In this document: piece by piece, positions 48,579-58,854 of the stretch | How the letters are laid out: every line of letters begins with the position of its first letter | Numbering within the stretch: position 1 is the first letter of the stretch | Assembly (NCBI GenBank): GCA_019637445.1 | Contig: JAHBVS010000003.1 | Location: forward strand, 124,001-188,000 | Source of the DNA: Gemmatimonadaceae bacterium | GTDB lineage: Bacteria > Gemmatimonadota > Gemmatimonadetes > Gemmatimonadales > Gemmatimonadaceae | Direction of reading: 5' to 3' | Length of the DNA stretch: 64,000 bases | Translations under genes and position numbers: made by a program | The notes under the pieces: model-generated | Databases searched by the model: none | What the model saw: the letters and a program-made list of their open reading frames with translations, nothing else | Told to the model about the DNA's origin: nothing

Positions 48579-49696
48579 TGCGTCGACTCCTCCTCCTCGC
48601 GGCCGTGACGACGGCCACCACGCTGCCGGCGCAGGGCGCTCTGTCGAACCAGGGCTTCGGCTACCCGACGGGTCAGCTGTCCGCGGCCGCGCTGGCGGCG
48701 GGCGGCGCCAACGCCGAGTCCGATCCCAGCTCCGGCCTGAATCCAGCGGCCATCACTCAGGGCACGCGCTTTGCCATCCAGCTGCAGTTCGAGCCGGAAT
48801 GGCGGCGCACCTCGGTCGGCAGTTCGCACAGCAATGCCACGGTGGTGCGATTCCCCACCTTCCTCGCCACCGGGGCGATGGGACGATTCACGGGGGCGGT
48901 GGGCGTCACGACCTTCCTCGACCGCACCTGGCTCAACCAGTACGACGACAGCCTGCTCGTGCTTGGCGATTGGATTCCGTCCACGGCCACGATCGCCAGC
49001 GATGGTGCGATCGGTGATGTTCGCGCCGCCCTCGGCTATGTGGTGAACCCGCGCCTGCAGGTCGGCGTCGGGATCCACGCGATGACCGGCGAGTTCCGCA
49101 CGGAGTTCACGCGGGTGTTCCCCGACACCAGCGGGGTGGGGGCGCTCTCGCAGCGTTCCTCAATCGCGTTTTCCGGCACTGCTCTGTCACTCGGCGTCGT
49201 GGCGACACCGCGCGACAACCTTGTGCTCGCAGCTTCGATGCGCTCTGGCGGTGAGTTTAGTGTCGAGGAGAACCGCACCGCCGCCGCGACGGCCACTGTG
49301 CCGACGCGCTTTGGCCTCGGCGTGAGCTGGCTGGCCGTGCCGGGGGCCTGGGTCAGCGGCCGGGTCGAGCGGGTGCGTTGGACGGACATGGAGGGCCTCG
49401 GCACCCCCAGCCTCTCCGTGTTCGATGCGACGGAGTTTGGCTTGGGGGTCGACGTGCTCGGACCGCGCATCGGCGGCGCGAACTCGGTGGTGCGCGCCGG
49501 GATCCGCGACCGCACGTTGCCCTTCGGCGTGAACGGCAATCAGGTGGACGAGCGCGCGTACTCCTTCGGCGTCGGACTGCCGGTGGCACGCGGCCGCTCG
49601 CAGGTCGATCTCGCGGTGCAGCGCGCCGTCCGGTCGACCAGTGGCGCCAGCGAAGGCGGCTGGTTCGTCAGCCTCGGGTTCGGTATCCGGCCCTAG
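48578..49696 (+). CDS. Outer-membrane beta-barrel-like protein
   Basis: A 372-residue protein with a signal peptide (RRLLLLAAVTTATTLPAQG) and a long series of alternating-polarity strands such as RFAIQLQFEPEWRRTSV, LGVVATPRDNLVLAASMR and PGAWVSGRVERVRWTDM. It ends in a strand finishing LGFGIRP. SDPSSGLNPAAI near the N-terminus is reminiscent of FadL/PorV-type barrels (NPAA motif), which would make it a PorV-like or transport barrel; that is inference. It is translationally coupled to the lipoprotein gene before it. Confidence 0.82.
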   Translation: MRRLLLLAAVTTATTLPAQGALSNQGFGYPTGQLSAAALAAGGANAESDPSSGLNPAAITQGTRFAIQLQFEPEWRRTSVGSSHSNATVVRFPTFLATGAMGRFTGAVGVTTFLDRTWLNQYDDSLLVLGDWIPSTATIASDGAIGDVRAALGYVVNPRLQVGVGIHAMTGEFRTEFTRVFPDTSGVGALSQRSSIAFSGTALSLGVVATPRDNLVLAASMRSGGEFSVEENRTAAATATVPTRFGLGVSWLAVPGAWVSGRVERVRWTDMEGLGTPSLSVFDATEFGLGVDVLGPRIGGANSVVRAGIRDRTLPFGVNGNQVDERAYSFGVGLPVARGRSQVDLAVQRAVRSTSGASEGGWFVSLGFGIRP

Positions 49697-49699
49697 GTG

Positions 49700-50860
49700 A
49701 TGCCGATGCGCGGGGCGGCCGCGGGCCAGCCCCGCATCCTCGTCGCTGACGACGTCGAGGCCAACGTCGAGCTCCTGCGCGACCAGCTGGCCCCGCTGGG
49801 CTGCGAGATCCTGCAGGCAGGTGACGGCCCTGCGGCCGTCGAGCTGGCGACGCGCGAACGGCCGGACCTCTGCATCCTCGACGTCTCGATGCCGGCCGGC
49901 GATCTCGGCGTCGATGCGCGGGAGACGGGCTTCGAGGTCTGCCGCCGGCTCAAGCGCGACCCGCGCACGGCGCGCATCCCCGTGATCTTTGTCTCGGCCC
50001 TCAACGACGCGTCCGATCGCATCAAGGCCATCGAGTCCGGTGGCGACGACTTCCTCGTCAAGCCGCACAATCGCCACGTGCTCGGCGCACGCGTGCGCTC
50101 GCTGTTGCAGCTCAAGGGTGCCACGGATGCGTTGGAGGAGTCGCTGCGTCGGTTACGCGAGATGCAGAAGGCCCGCGACGACATCACGCGCATGGTGGTG
50201 CACGACCTCAAGACACCGCTGACCTCGATGCTCGCCACGCTGGAGATGCTGCGCGATGGCGACTTCGGTGCCGTGGAGGAACGGGTGGGGCGCGCCCTCA
50301 GCGACGTGGAGGGCAAGGGGGAGGATCTGCTCGCGCTGATCCAGGACCTGCTCGACGTCTCGCGCGTGGACGAACAGCCGCTGGCCCTGCACCCGGAACC
50401 CATCGCCCCGGCGGCACTGGTGGCGGAGCTGATGTTCGACTGGTCACTGCGCTTTCGGCAGGAGCAGACCGAGGCGGCCACGGAGGTCGCCGACGACGCG
50501 CCGGTGTTCCACGCCGACAAGACGCTCGTGAAGCGCGTGTTGTCGAACCTCATCCAGAACGCCATTACGCACGCGCCCACGCCCATCGCGTTGCGGCTCG
50601 GCGCGCGTCGCGAAGGGGCGGGCATCCTGTTCACCGTGCACGACACGGGCCCGGGGATTCCCGCCGAGTATCAGGAGACAATCTTCCAGCAGTTCGCGCA
50701 GATCGCCGTGCCGAATGCGCCGCGGGTCCGCTCCAGCGGGCTCGGCCTGGCCTTCTGCCGCGTGGCAGTCGAATCGCACGCCGGACGGATCTGGGTCAAG
50801 AGCGTCGAGGGCGAGGGCAGCGGATTCCACGTCTGGCTGCCGGTGGGCATCGGCGCCTGA
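49700..50860 (+). CDS. Hybrid receiver-histidine kinase (REC-HisKA-HATPase)
   Basis: A soluble 386-residue two-component protein. The N-terminal receiver domain (about 10-140) has VADDVEANV, phosphoacceptor Asp in LCILDVSMP, VSALND and VKPHN. A helical linker leads to a HisKA domain with the phosphoacceptor His in MVVHDLKTPLTSML, then an ATPase domain with NLIQNAITHAP, HDTGPGIPAEYQ and SSGLGLAFCRVAVE. No sensor or membrane part, so it probably receives phosphate or signals from another kinase. The start could be GTG 49697, ATG 49700 or ATG 49706; none has a clear ribosome site. Confidence 0.93.
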   Translation: MPMRGAAAGQPRILVADDVEANVELLRDQLAPLGCEILQAGDGPAAVELATRERPDLCILDVSMPAGDLGVDARETGFEVCRRLKRDPRTARIPVIFVSALNDASDRIKAIESGGDDFLVKPHNRHVLGARVRSLLQLKGATDALEESLRRLREMQKARDDITRMVVHDLKTPLTSMLATLEMLRDGDFGAVEERVGRALSDVEGKGEDLLALIQDLLDVSRVDEQPLALHPEPIAPAALVAELMFDWSLRFRQEQTEAATEVADDAPVFHADKTLVKRVLSNLIQNAITHAPTPIALRLGARREGAGILFTVHDTGPGIPAEYQETIFQQFAQIAVPNAPRVRSSGLGLAFCRVAVESHAGRIWVKSVEGEGSGFHVWLPVGIGA

Positions 50861-50871
50861 CCGGCCCCGTG

Positions 50872-50879
50872 TATCTTTC
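50872..50879 (+). promoter_or_regulatory. Putative -10 box of miaB
   Basis: TATCTTTC lies four bases before the miaB ATG and is identical to the box before murC. It sits in the 23-base gap after the receiver-kinase gene, with no Shine-Dalgarno sequence. Confidence 0.45.
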
Positions 50880-50883
50880 AGCG

Positions 50884-52230
50884 ATGAGCACGACCAGCAC
50901 TCCTCGCACGGTCTATATCGAGACCTACGGCTGCCAGATGAACGTCAGCGATTCCGAGCTGATGTACGGGCGGCTGGAAGCCGAGGGCTATGTGGCGGTG
51001 GATGCGCCGCAGGGCGCGGACGTGGTGCTGGTGAACACCTGCGCCATTCGCGAGAACGCCGAGCAGCGCGTGATCGGCCGTCTGGGCGAGCTGCGGCGCG
51101 ACCTGAAGGCGGGCGCGGTGCTCGGCGTCACTGGATGCATGGCGCAGCGCCTTGGACCCCGCCTGCTGGAGACCGACACGCGGGTGCAGTTGGTGGTCGG
51201 TCCCGACGCCTACCGGTCGCTGCCGAGTCTGATTGACGGCGCCCGTGGCGGCGAACGATTCTCGGCGACCGACTTCGACCTCGAGGAGCACTACGAGGAC
51301 TTCAGCGCGCGACGCTTTGAGGGCGTGAAGGCCTGGATCCCCGTGCAGCGTGGCTGCGACTATCGCTGCACATACTGCATCGTCCCGACGACGCGAGGGC
51401 CTGAGCGCTCGCGGCGCCTGGCCGATGTCGTCCGCGAGACGGCCGAGGTCGCGCAGCGCGGCATCAGCGAGGTTGTGCTGCTCGGACAGACGGTGAACTC
51501 GTACCACGACGGCACGCACGACTTCGCGGACCTGCTGCGCGCGGTCGGGGCGGTGGATGGCATTCGCCGCGTGCGCTACACCAGCCCGCACCCGAATGAC
51601 TTCTCCGACCGCGTCATCGCCGCGATGGCGGAGACGCCGACGGTCTGCGAGCACGTGCATCTCCCGATGCAGAGTGGCTCCACGGCGATGCTCAAGCGCA
51701 TGCTGCGTCGCTACTCGCGTGAGGAGTACCTGCAGTGCGTGGAGCGCCTGCGCGCGGCGATGCCGGGGCTCGGGCTCACGACGGACATCATCGTCGGCTT
51801 TCCCGCCGAGACGGATGAGGAGCACGCGGACACCATCTCGTTGTGCCGCGAAGTCCGATTCGACGACGCCTTCACCTTCAAGTTCTCGGCGCGTGAGGGC
51901 ACGCCCGCCACGCGTATGCCACCCGAGTGGACCGTCCCGCCCGCGATCGTGGATGCGCGCTACGATGAGTTGCTCGCCACAATCCGCGGCATCTCCCGCG
52001 AGAAGAACCTCGCGCGGCTCGGCGAGCGGATGGAGGTCTTGATTGAGAAGGAGGCGCGCAAGGGCGGCGAGTTGATGCAGGCGCGTAGCCGGGACTTCAA
52101 GACCGTGCTCGTGCCCGGCACGCCGGACATGATCGGGCAGTACCTCACCGTCGAGCTCACCGGCACGACGGGTGCGACGTTCACCGGCACGCCGGTGCAG
52201 GAACGCCAGCCGCTGCCGATGGCGGGATAG
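50884..52230 (+). CDS. miaB: tRNA-2-methylthio-N6-isopentenyladenosine synthase MiaB
   Basis: Radical-SAM enzyme that methylthiolates i6A37 of tRNAs. The 448-residue protein has an N-terminal MTTase domain with three cluster-binding Cys (TYGCQMN, VNTCAIRENAEQR, VTGCMAQ), the radical-SAM CDYRCTYCIVPTTRG with CxxxCxxC, LLGQTVNSY, HLPMQSGS and DIIVGFPAET. The C-terminal about 70 residues form a TRAM domain. ATG 50884 starts just before TVYIETYGCQMN. The intact HLPMQSGS and the NTCAIRENAEQR pattern favour MiaB over RimO or MtaB. Confidence 0.95.
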   Translation: MSTTSTPRTVYIETYGCQMNVSDSELMYGRLEAEGYVAVDAPQGADVVLVNTCAIRENAEQRVIGRLGELRRDLKAGAVLGVTGCMAQRLGPRLLETDTRVQLVVGPDAYRSLPSLIDGARGGERFSATDFDLEEHYEDFSARRFEGVKAWIPVQRGCDYRCTYCIVPTTRGPERSRRLADVVRETAEVAQRGISEVVLLGQTVNSYHDGTHDFADLLRAVGAVDGIRRVRYTSPHPNDFSDRVIAAMAETPTVCEHVHLPMQSGSTAMLKRMLRRYSREEYLQCVERLRAAMPGLGLTTDIIVGFPAETDEEHADTISLCREVRFDDAFTFKFSAREGTPATRMPPEWTVPPAIVDARYDELLATIRGISREKNLARLGERMEVLIEKEARKGGELMQARSRDFKTVLVPGTPDMIGQYLTVELTGTTGATFTGTPVQERQPLPMAG

Positions 52231-52272
52231 GGCCGGCTGGCAGGACCCACGACGGCAATGAGAAGATGATGC

Positions 52273-52309
52273 GCATCGCCCGGGAGGCCTCAGGCTTCCC
52301 GGGCGATGC
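52273..52309 (+). terminator. 17-bp stem hairpin between miaB and comEC, overlapping the comEC start
   Basis: GCATCGCCCGGGA (52273-52285) pairs with TCCCGGGCGATGC (52297-52309); inner pairs including one G-T extend the stem to 17 positions around a TCA loop. It is followed by ACTTCTGTTG. It suits a miaB terminator, but its right arm contains the comEC ATG (52306-52308), so it could also limit comEC expression. Confidence 0.7.
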
Positions 52310-54558
52310 CACTTCTGTTGCAGGGTGCACTCGCCTGGGTGGCGGGCACGGCGCTCGGGCTTTCGGTCCGCGATGCGCGTCCGTGGCTGGTGGCTCTGCT
52401 GCTCTGCGCCGCGTTGGGCTGGCTGGCCCGCCGTTCACGGCGCGCGCGCAACGCCGAGTACGGGATGGCACTCGCGCTGCTCGTGGGCGCAGGGCTGTTG
52501 CTGGGAGCGGATCTCGCAGCGGCAGACCGACGTTGCGCGGCCTTGGCGCGAGCTGGAGATCTCCGTGAACTGACGCTTGGCGCGGCCGCGGCTCCCGGCA
52601 GCTTCGTGCGCGCGGAACTGCACGCGCCCGGCTGCGTGGTACCGCTCGCGGTCGCAGTTCGCAGTGGCGCGGCGGCGGCGGGGGCTCGCGTGCGCTGGGA
52701 GGGCGGGGAGCTCAGCGAGGGTGACCGCGGCCTGCTGCTACGCGACGCACGGCTGCGCAGCGTGGCGGGCCCCGGCCCCCTCGCGCGTTGGAGGAACACC
52801 GTGGCCGCGAGGCTCGACGCGCGTTTCGCAGCGGACGGTCCGATGGTTCGGGCTCTGCTGATTGCCGACACGCGCGGACTCGATCCAGGCCTGCGCGAAC
52901 GCTACGCAGATGCTGGCCTCGTGCACATGCTCTCCATCTCGGGTCTGCACGTTGCCATCGTCGGCGGTTCGCTGCTCCTGCTGGCCGGAGTCCTGCGATT
53001 GCCGCCACGTGTGGCCGCGGTGGCGGCGGTTGCCACGACGGGGCTGTACGTCCTCGCGATCGGCGCGCCGCCGCCAGCGTTGCGCTCGGTCACGCTGTTT
53101 GCGGCGACGCAGGCGGCGCGGCTGGCTCAACGCCCGATTTCGCCGTGGGGTGCGTACGCACTAGGGGCCTTGGTGCCGCTCGTCGAGCCGCGGACGGTAC
53201 TCGACCTCGGCTGGCAGCTCTCGGTGTCAGGCTACGCGGCCATCATCGTTGCTGGGCGCGTCGGACGCCGCATGCCGGAAGACTGGCCGCGCTGGGGCCG
53301 TGCGCTCGGCCGCGAGCTCACGACCGGCGCCCTCAGCACCTTGGCGACCGCGCCGCTCGTGGCCTGGCACTTCGGTCGGCTGAGCCTCGTGGCGCCGCTG
53401 AGCAATCTCTTCGCCGGCCCGATCGTGTCGCTGCTGCAGCCTGCGCTGTTCGTCGTGATGTTGCTGCCCGACGTGCCCGGCCTCGGCATCGTAATGGACG
53501 CGTCCGTCGCGTTGATGCGTGCGTTGGATGCCGTGGCGGCCGCGGCGGCGGCGCTGCCGCTCGCCGCCGTGCAGGTGGCACCGAGCCAGCTGGCCATCGT
53601 CCTCGCGCTGCTCGGCACCGCTGCGGTGCTCGTGGCGGGCTGGAGTCGCGCGCCCGCTCGCCCGGCCCTCGTCGCGATCTTGGCGACGGCTGCCCTCGCG
53701 TGGCTGCCGGCGGACCGCGGGATTGGCGCTGCGAGCGGCGAACTCGAACTGCACGTGCTCGATGTGGGGCAGGGTGATGCCCTCGCGTTGCGATCGCCGC
53801 GCGGCCGCTGGCTGCTCGTGGACGCCGGCCGCGTGTGGGCCTCCGGTGACGCGGGACGCAGCGTGGTGCTGCCGTATCTCCGCCGGCGCGGCGGCGTGGT
53901 CACCGACTTGGTGCTCACGCATCCGCACGCCGACCATATCGGCGGCGCGACGTCCATCCTGCGCGCGCTGCACCCTGCACGCGTACACGACAGTGGCTTC
54001 GTCGAGCCCAGCGAGCACTACGCCGAGGTGCTGCGGGAGGCGGCCGCCGCGGGAGCGGAGTGGCGGCGCTTGCGCCCAGGGCAGCGGTTCGACTTCGATG
54101 GCGCGACGGTCGAGGTGCTTGCTCCTGACTCCGCGTGGGTCACCACGCTCCGGGACCCGAACGCCGCGAGCGCCGTGCTCGCCGTTACGTACGGCACGCA
54201 TCGCCTGCTCCTGACCGGTGACGCCGAGGCAGACGAGGAGCGCTGGCTGCTTGAGCATCGACCAGCAGCCTTGGCTGCGACGGTACTCAAGGTCGGGCAC
54301 CACGGCTCGCGCACGAGTACGGGCGCCGACTTCCTCGCCGCCGTCGGCCCGCGCCTCGCGATTGTGAGCGTCGGGGCCGGCAACTTCTACGGGCACCCGT
54401 CGCCGGAGGTGATGCGTCGCCTCACGCTTGCCGGTGCGCAGGTGCTGCGGACGGACCAGCTGGGGCCAATCGTCCTGCGCAGCGATGGCACGAAGCTTGA
54501 AGTTGAGGCAGCGGGCATCCGCTGGCCGGTGGCGCCGCGGTTGCCCGAGCACCCCTGA
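52306..54558 (+). CDS. comEC: DNA uptake channel protein ComEC/Rec2
   Basis: Inner-membrane channel for DNA import during transformation. The 750-residue protein has N-terminal helices plus a DUF4131-type soluble part (about 1-165), a Competence domain with many helices (MVRALLIADTRGL, GLVHMLSISGLHVAIVGG, about 180-450), and a C-terminal metallo-beta-lactamase-like domain with LDVGQGDALAL, THPHADHIGG, LLTGDAE and KVGHHGSRTST. All three parts are present, so it appears functional. The start ATG is the only one placing the family-like PLLLQGALAWVAGTALG at the N-terminus, though it is buried in a hairpin. No other competence genes are in the window. Confidence 0.93.
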   Translation: MPLLLQGALAWVAGTALGLSVRDARPWLVALLLCAALGWLARRSRRARNAEYGMALALLVGAGLLLGADLAAADRRCAALARAGDLRELTLGAAAAPGSFVRAELHAPGCVVPLAVAVRSGAAAAGARVRWEGGELSEGDRGLLLRDARLRSVAGPGPLARWRNTVAARLDARFAADGPMVRALLIADTRGLDPGLRERYADAGLVHMLSISGLHVAIVGGSLLLLAGVLRLPPRVAAVAAVATTGLYVLAIGAPPPALRSVTLFAATQAARLAQRPISPWGAYALGALVPLVEPRTVLDLGWQLSVSGYAAIIVAGRVGRRMPEDWPRWGRALGRELTTGALSTLATAPLVAWHFGRLSLVAPLSNLFAGPIVSLLQPALFVVMLLPDVPGLGIVMDASVALMRALDAVAAAAAALPLAAVQVAPSQLAIVLALLGTAAVLVAGWSRAPARPALVAILATAALAWLPADRGIGAASGELELHVLDVGQGDALALRSPRGRWLLVDAGRVWASGDAGRSVVLPYLRRRGGVVTDLVLTHPHADHIGGATSILRALHPARVHDSGFVEPSEHYAEVLREAAAAGAEWRRLRPGQRFDFDGATVEVLAPDSAWVTTLRDPNAASAVLAVTYGTHRLLLTGDAEADEERWLLEHRPAALAATVLKVGHHGSRTSTGADFLAAVGPRLAIVSVGAGNFYGHPSPEVMRRLTLAGAQVLRTDQLGPIVLRSDGTKLEVEAAGIRWPVAPRLPEHP

Positions 54559-54601
54559 AACGGCGACCTTTCACCATTCCCTCACTCGAACCGCCAAGCC
54601 T

Positions 54602-55612
54602 GTGGTCACGAATACCGACACCTCCGTCGTCACGATCGAGCGCTACATCATCGAGCAGGAGAAGCGCTTTCCCGACGCCACGGGGGAGCTCTCCGGCATC
54701 CTCTACGACCTGGCGCTCGCGGCCAAGATGATCGCGAACAAGGTGCGCTTGGCCGGCCTCGCGGACATCCTCGGCGCCCACGGCACGGAGAACGTGCAGG
54801 GCGAGGTGCAGCAGCGGCTCGACGTCATCTCCAATGACATCATCCGCAAGGCGATGGACCACGGCGGCCGCCTCTGCGCGATGGCGTCCGAGGAAGAGGA
54901 GGAACTCATCCCCATTCCCGAGCGCTTCAAGCGCGGCAAGTACCTGCTGCTTTTCGATCCGCTCGATGGCTCGTCGAACATCGATGTGAACGTGCCGGTG
55001 GGCACGATCTTCTCGGTGCTGCAAAAGGTCACCGAGGGCGAGGAGGGGCGGCTCGAGGATGCGCTGCAGCCCGGCGTGCGCCAGGTGGCGGCGGGCTATG
55101 TCGTCTACGGGTCGAGCACGATGATGGTGTACTCGACCGGGCTCGGCGTGCACGGCTTTACCTTGGATCCGTCCATCGGCGAGTTCCTGCTCTCGCATCC
55201 CGACATCCGGACGCCGGAGCAGGGCGTGTTCCTCTCAGTGAACGGGGCCTACGAGGAAGGCTGGACGGACTCCGTGCGCAAGCTGATGCAGCGGTACAAG
55301 GGGCTCGATGGCAAGCGCAAGGCGATGAATGTGCGTTACATCGGCTCCCTAGTCGCGGACTTCCATCGCAACTTGTTGAGCGGCGGCCTGTTCGCCTATC
55401 CGGCCAACACGAAGAGCCCGAATGGCAAGCTGCGCCTGCTCTATGAGTGCAATCCGCTGGCGTACATCTGTGAGCAGGCCGGTGGCGCGGCCATCGACGG
55501 TCGGCAGCGCATCCTCGATGTACAGCCGACCTCGCTGCACCAGCGCTCGCCGTACTTCGTGGGCTCCAAGGCGGACGTGGCGATGGCCGCCGAGATGTTG
55601 GCCGAAGGCTGA
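54602..55612 (+). CDS. fbp: Fructose-1,6-bisphosphatase class I
   Basis: Gluconeogenic enzyme hydrolysing fructose 1,6-bisphosphate. The 336-residue protein has MASEEEEELIPIP (metal ligands), LLFDPLDGSSNIDVNVPVGT (catalytic metal site), GYVVYGSSTMMVYSTG, RYIGSLVADFHRNLL and YECNPLAYICEQAGG, matching class I FBPases throughout. The GTG at 54602 is the first start in frame after the upstream gene and places TIERYIIEQE at the N-terminus. The preceding 43-base gap holds no clear ribosome site. Confidence 0.96.
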   Translation: MVTNTDTSVVTIERYIIEQEKRFPDATGELSGILYDLALAAKMIANKVRLAGLADILGAHGTENVQGEVQQRLDVISNDIIRKAMDHGGRLCAMASEEEEELIPIPERFKRGKYLLLFDPLDGSSNIDVNVPVGTIFSVLQKVTEGEEGRLEDALQPGVRQVAAGYVVYGSSTMMVYSTGLGVHGFTLDPSIGEFLLSHPDIRTPEQGVFLSVNGAYEEGWTDSVRKLMQRYKGLDGKRKAMNVRYIGSLVADFHRNLLSGGLFAYPANTKSPNGKLRLLYECNPLAYICEQAGGAAIDGRQRILDVQPTSLHQRSPYFVGSKADVAMAAEMLAEG

Positions 55613-55618
55613 CCGGCA

Positions 55619-57262
<1,644 letters not shown>

Positions 57263-57319
57263 GCTCGGAGCTGCTCGACTGCCGTTGACCGCCCAAGCGT
57301 CCGCCGAGAGCTTCAAGTC

Positions 57320-58381
57320 GTGTACGCGACTTGCACGTTCTGCCAGGCCACGCTCGGCCGCAACGAGACGCTGGAACACTTTCCCGTCGGCAGGCGCCTG
57401 GCCTTCGACCAGGCGCGTGGACGACTGTGGGTGGTGTGTCCGAGTTGCCGGCTGTGGAATCTCTCGCCGCTGGAGATTCGCTGGGAGGCGATCGAGGAGG
57501 CGGAGCGGTTGTACTTCGATGCGCGGAAGCGGGTGAGTACGGAGAACATCGGGCTCGCGCGCGTCGGCGACGGCGTGGACTTGGTGCGGGTCGGGGAGCC
57601 GCTCAGGCCGGAGTTTGCGGCGTGGCGGTATGGGGAGCGGTTTGGCTCCAGGCGGCGTCGGCACCTGCTCTGGACGTCCGCGAGTGTCGCGTCGACGCTG
57701 GCCTACTGGGTGGCTGGGCCAGTCCTCGGCCTCACCGTCGCCAGTGCGGCGCTGCTGCCGTACAACCTGATCCAGGCCTCCCGCGGCTTCTACGATTCGC
57801 GCCGTGTCGTCGGCAAGTTCCATGATGCCGAGGGACCCTTCACGGTGAACTATCGCCACCTCAATGATGCGCAGGTCGTCGCCGATCGAGAGTCTACCCT
57901 CGGCTGGCGGCTGCGGGTGACGGCGAAGCGAGGCCCGCACCCGAACGGTCGATTCGGACGCGCTGTCTCGGTCTTCAAGGACAAGCGCGTGGAGATTGTT
58001 GGTGCCGATGCAGAGGTTGCTATGCGCCAGTTCCTTCCCGTCATCAACCGCGTGGGAGGGAAGTCGGAAAGTGTCGCGTTGGCAGTGCGCAAACTCGAGC
58101 ACGCTCGCAGTCCTCACGACTTGTTCCTGCGGACAGCTCAGGAAGTCGGTCGCGATGCCTACGGCGATCCCAGCCGGGCGTTGGCGGCGATGCCTCTGGA
58201 GTTGCGCCTCGCCCTAGAGATGGCCGCCCACGAAGACGCCGAGCGCCGCGCACTTGAAGGCGAACTCGCCCAACTGGAGGCCACGTGGAAGGAGGCCGAG
58301 GAAATCGCGGCGATCGCCGACCAGCTCACGTTGCCAGCGAAGCTCATCACCCAACTTGAACGCCTCGGCAGGGGTCGCTAA
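57320..58381 (+). CDS. Zinc-ribbon protein with membrane hairpin, unknown function
   Basis: A 353-residue protein I cannot assign. The N-terminus has two CxxC pairs (CTFC at 5-8 and CPSC near residue 40) forming a probable zinc ribbon. At about 118-150 there is a hydrophobic region (HLLWTSASVASTLAYWVAGP, LGLTVASAALLPYNLI) long enough for one or two membrane helices. The C-terminal half is soluble with a long charged helix (RRALEGELAQLEATWKEAEE). GTG start with no ribosome site. The 57-base gap upstream shows nothing else. Coding quality is normal for the region. Confidence 0.8.
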   Translation: MYATCTFCQATLGRNETLEHFPVGRRLAFDQARGRLWVVCPSCRLWNLSPLEIRWEAIEEAERLYFDARKRVSTENIGLARVGDGVDLVRVGEPLRPEFAAWRYGERFGSRRRRHLLWTSASVASTLAYWVAGPVLGLTVASAALLPYNLIQASRGFYDSRRVVGKFHDAEGPFTVNYRHLNDAQVVADRESTLGWRLRVTAKRGPHPNGRFGRAVSVFKDKRVEIVGADAEVAMRQFLPVINRVGGKSESVALAVRKLEHARSPHDLFLRTAQEVGRDAYGDPSRALAAMPLELRLALEMAAHEDAERRALEGELAQLEATWKEAEEIAAIADQLTLPAKLITQLERLGRGR

Positions 58382-58419
58382 CTTCAACGGGCTACGCACT
58401 TTACGATTCAGCCCGCCCA

Positions 58420-58854
58420 ATGCCAACCTACGAGTATCGCTGCCCCGAGGGGCACGACTTCGAAGATTTCGTTCTCAAGATCTCCGACGCCAAGTCGGAA
58501 CTGCCGTGCCCAACCTGTGGCAAGGTGGCCGCCAAGCGCATGAGCGCCGGCTCCGGGCTCCTGTTCAAGGGCTCGGGTTTCTACATCACCGACTACGGCA
58601 AGGACGGCAAGAAGGATCAGCGCGTTGGCGCGAAGGGTTCCGATTCCGCGTCGGCGAAGTCGGGCGAGGCGTCATCGAGCTCGAGCAAGTCGAGCGAGGG
58701 GGGCGCCTCCTCGGGTGCGTCTGCATCGAACAGCTCGGGTAAGGCGTCGGCGAGTGCCGGCAGTTCGAGTTCGTCGAAGAGCGGCGGCGGCGCCGCCAGC
58801 GGCACCGGTAGCTCCAGCAGCACCAGCAGCCCCAAGTCCGGCCCCGCGAAGTGA
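58420..58854 (+). CDS. FmdB-type zinc-ribbon protein with Ser/Gly-rich tail
   Basis: A 144-residue protein. Residues 1-45 are the FmdB/CxxC regulatory-protein zinc ribbon: MPTYEYRCPEGHDFE and LPCPTCGKVAAKRMSAGS, with the first ligand pair reading CPEGH in place of the usual CxxCG. Residues about 70-144 are low-complexity Ser/Gly/Ala/Lys and surely disordered. The family is thought to be regulatory, but its function is not established. A TACGATTC box lies ten bases before the ATG. The stop overlaps argS (GTGA), so the pair is co-expressed. Confidence 0.88.
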   Translation: MPTYEYRCPEGHDFEDFVLKISDAKSELPCPTCGKVAAKRMSAGSGLLFKGSGFYITDYGKDGKKDQRVGAKGSDSASAKSGEASSSSSKSSEGGASSGASASNSSGKASASAGSSSSSKSGGGAASGTGSSSSTSSPKSGPAK

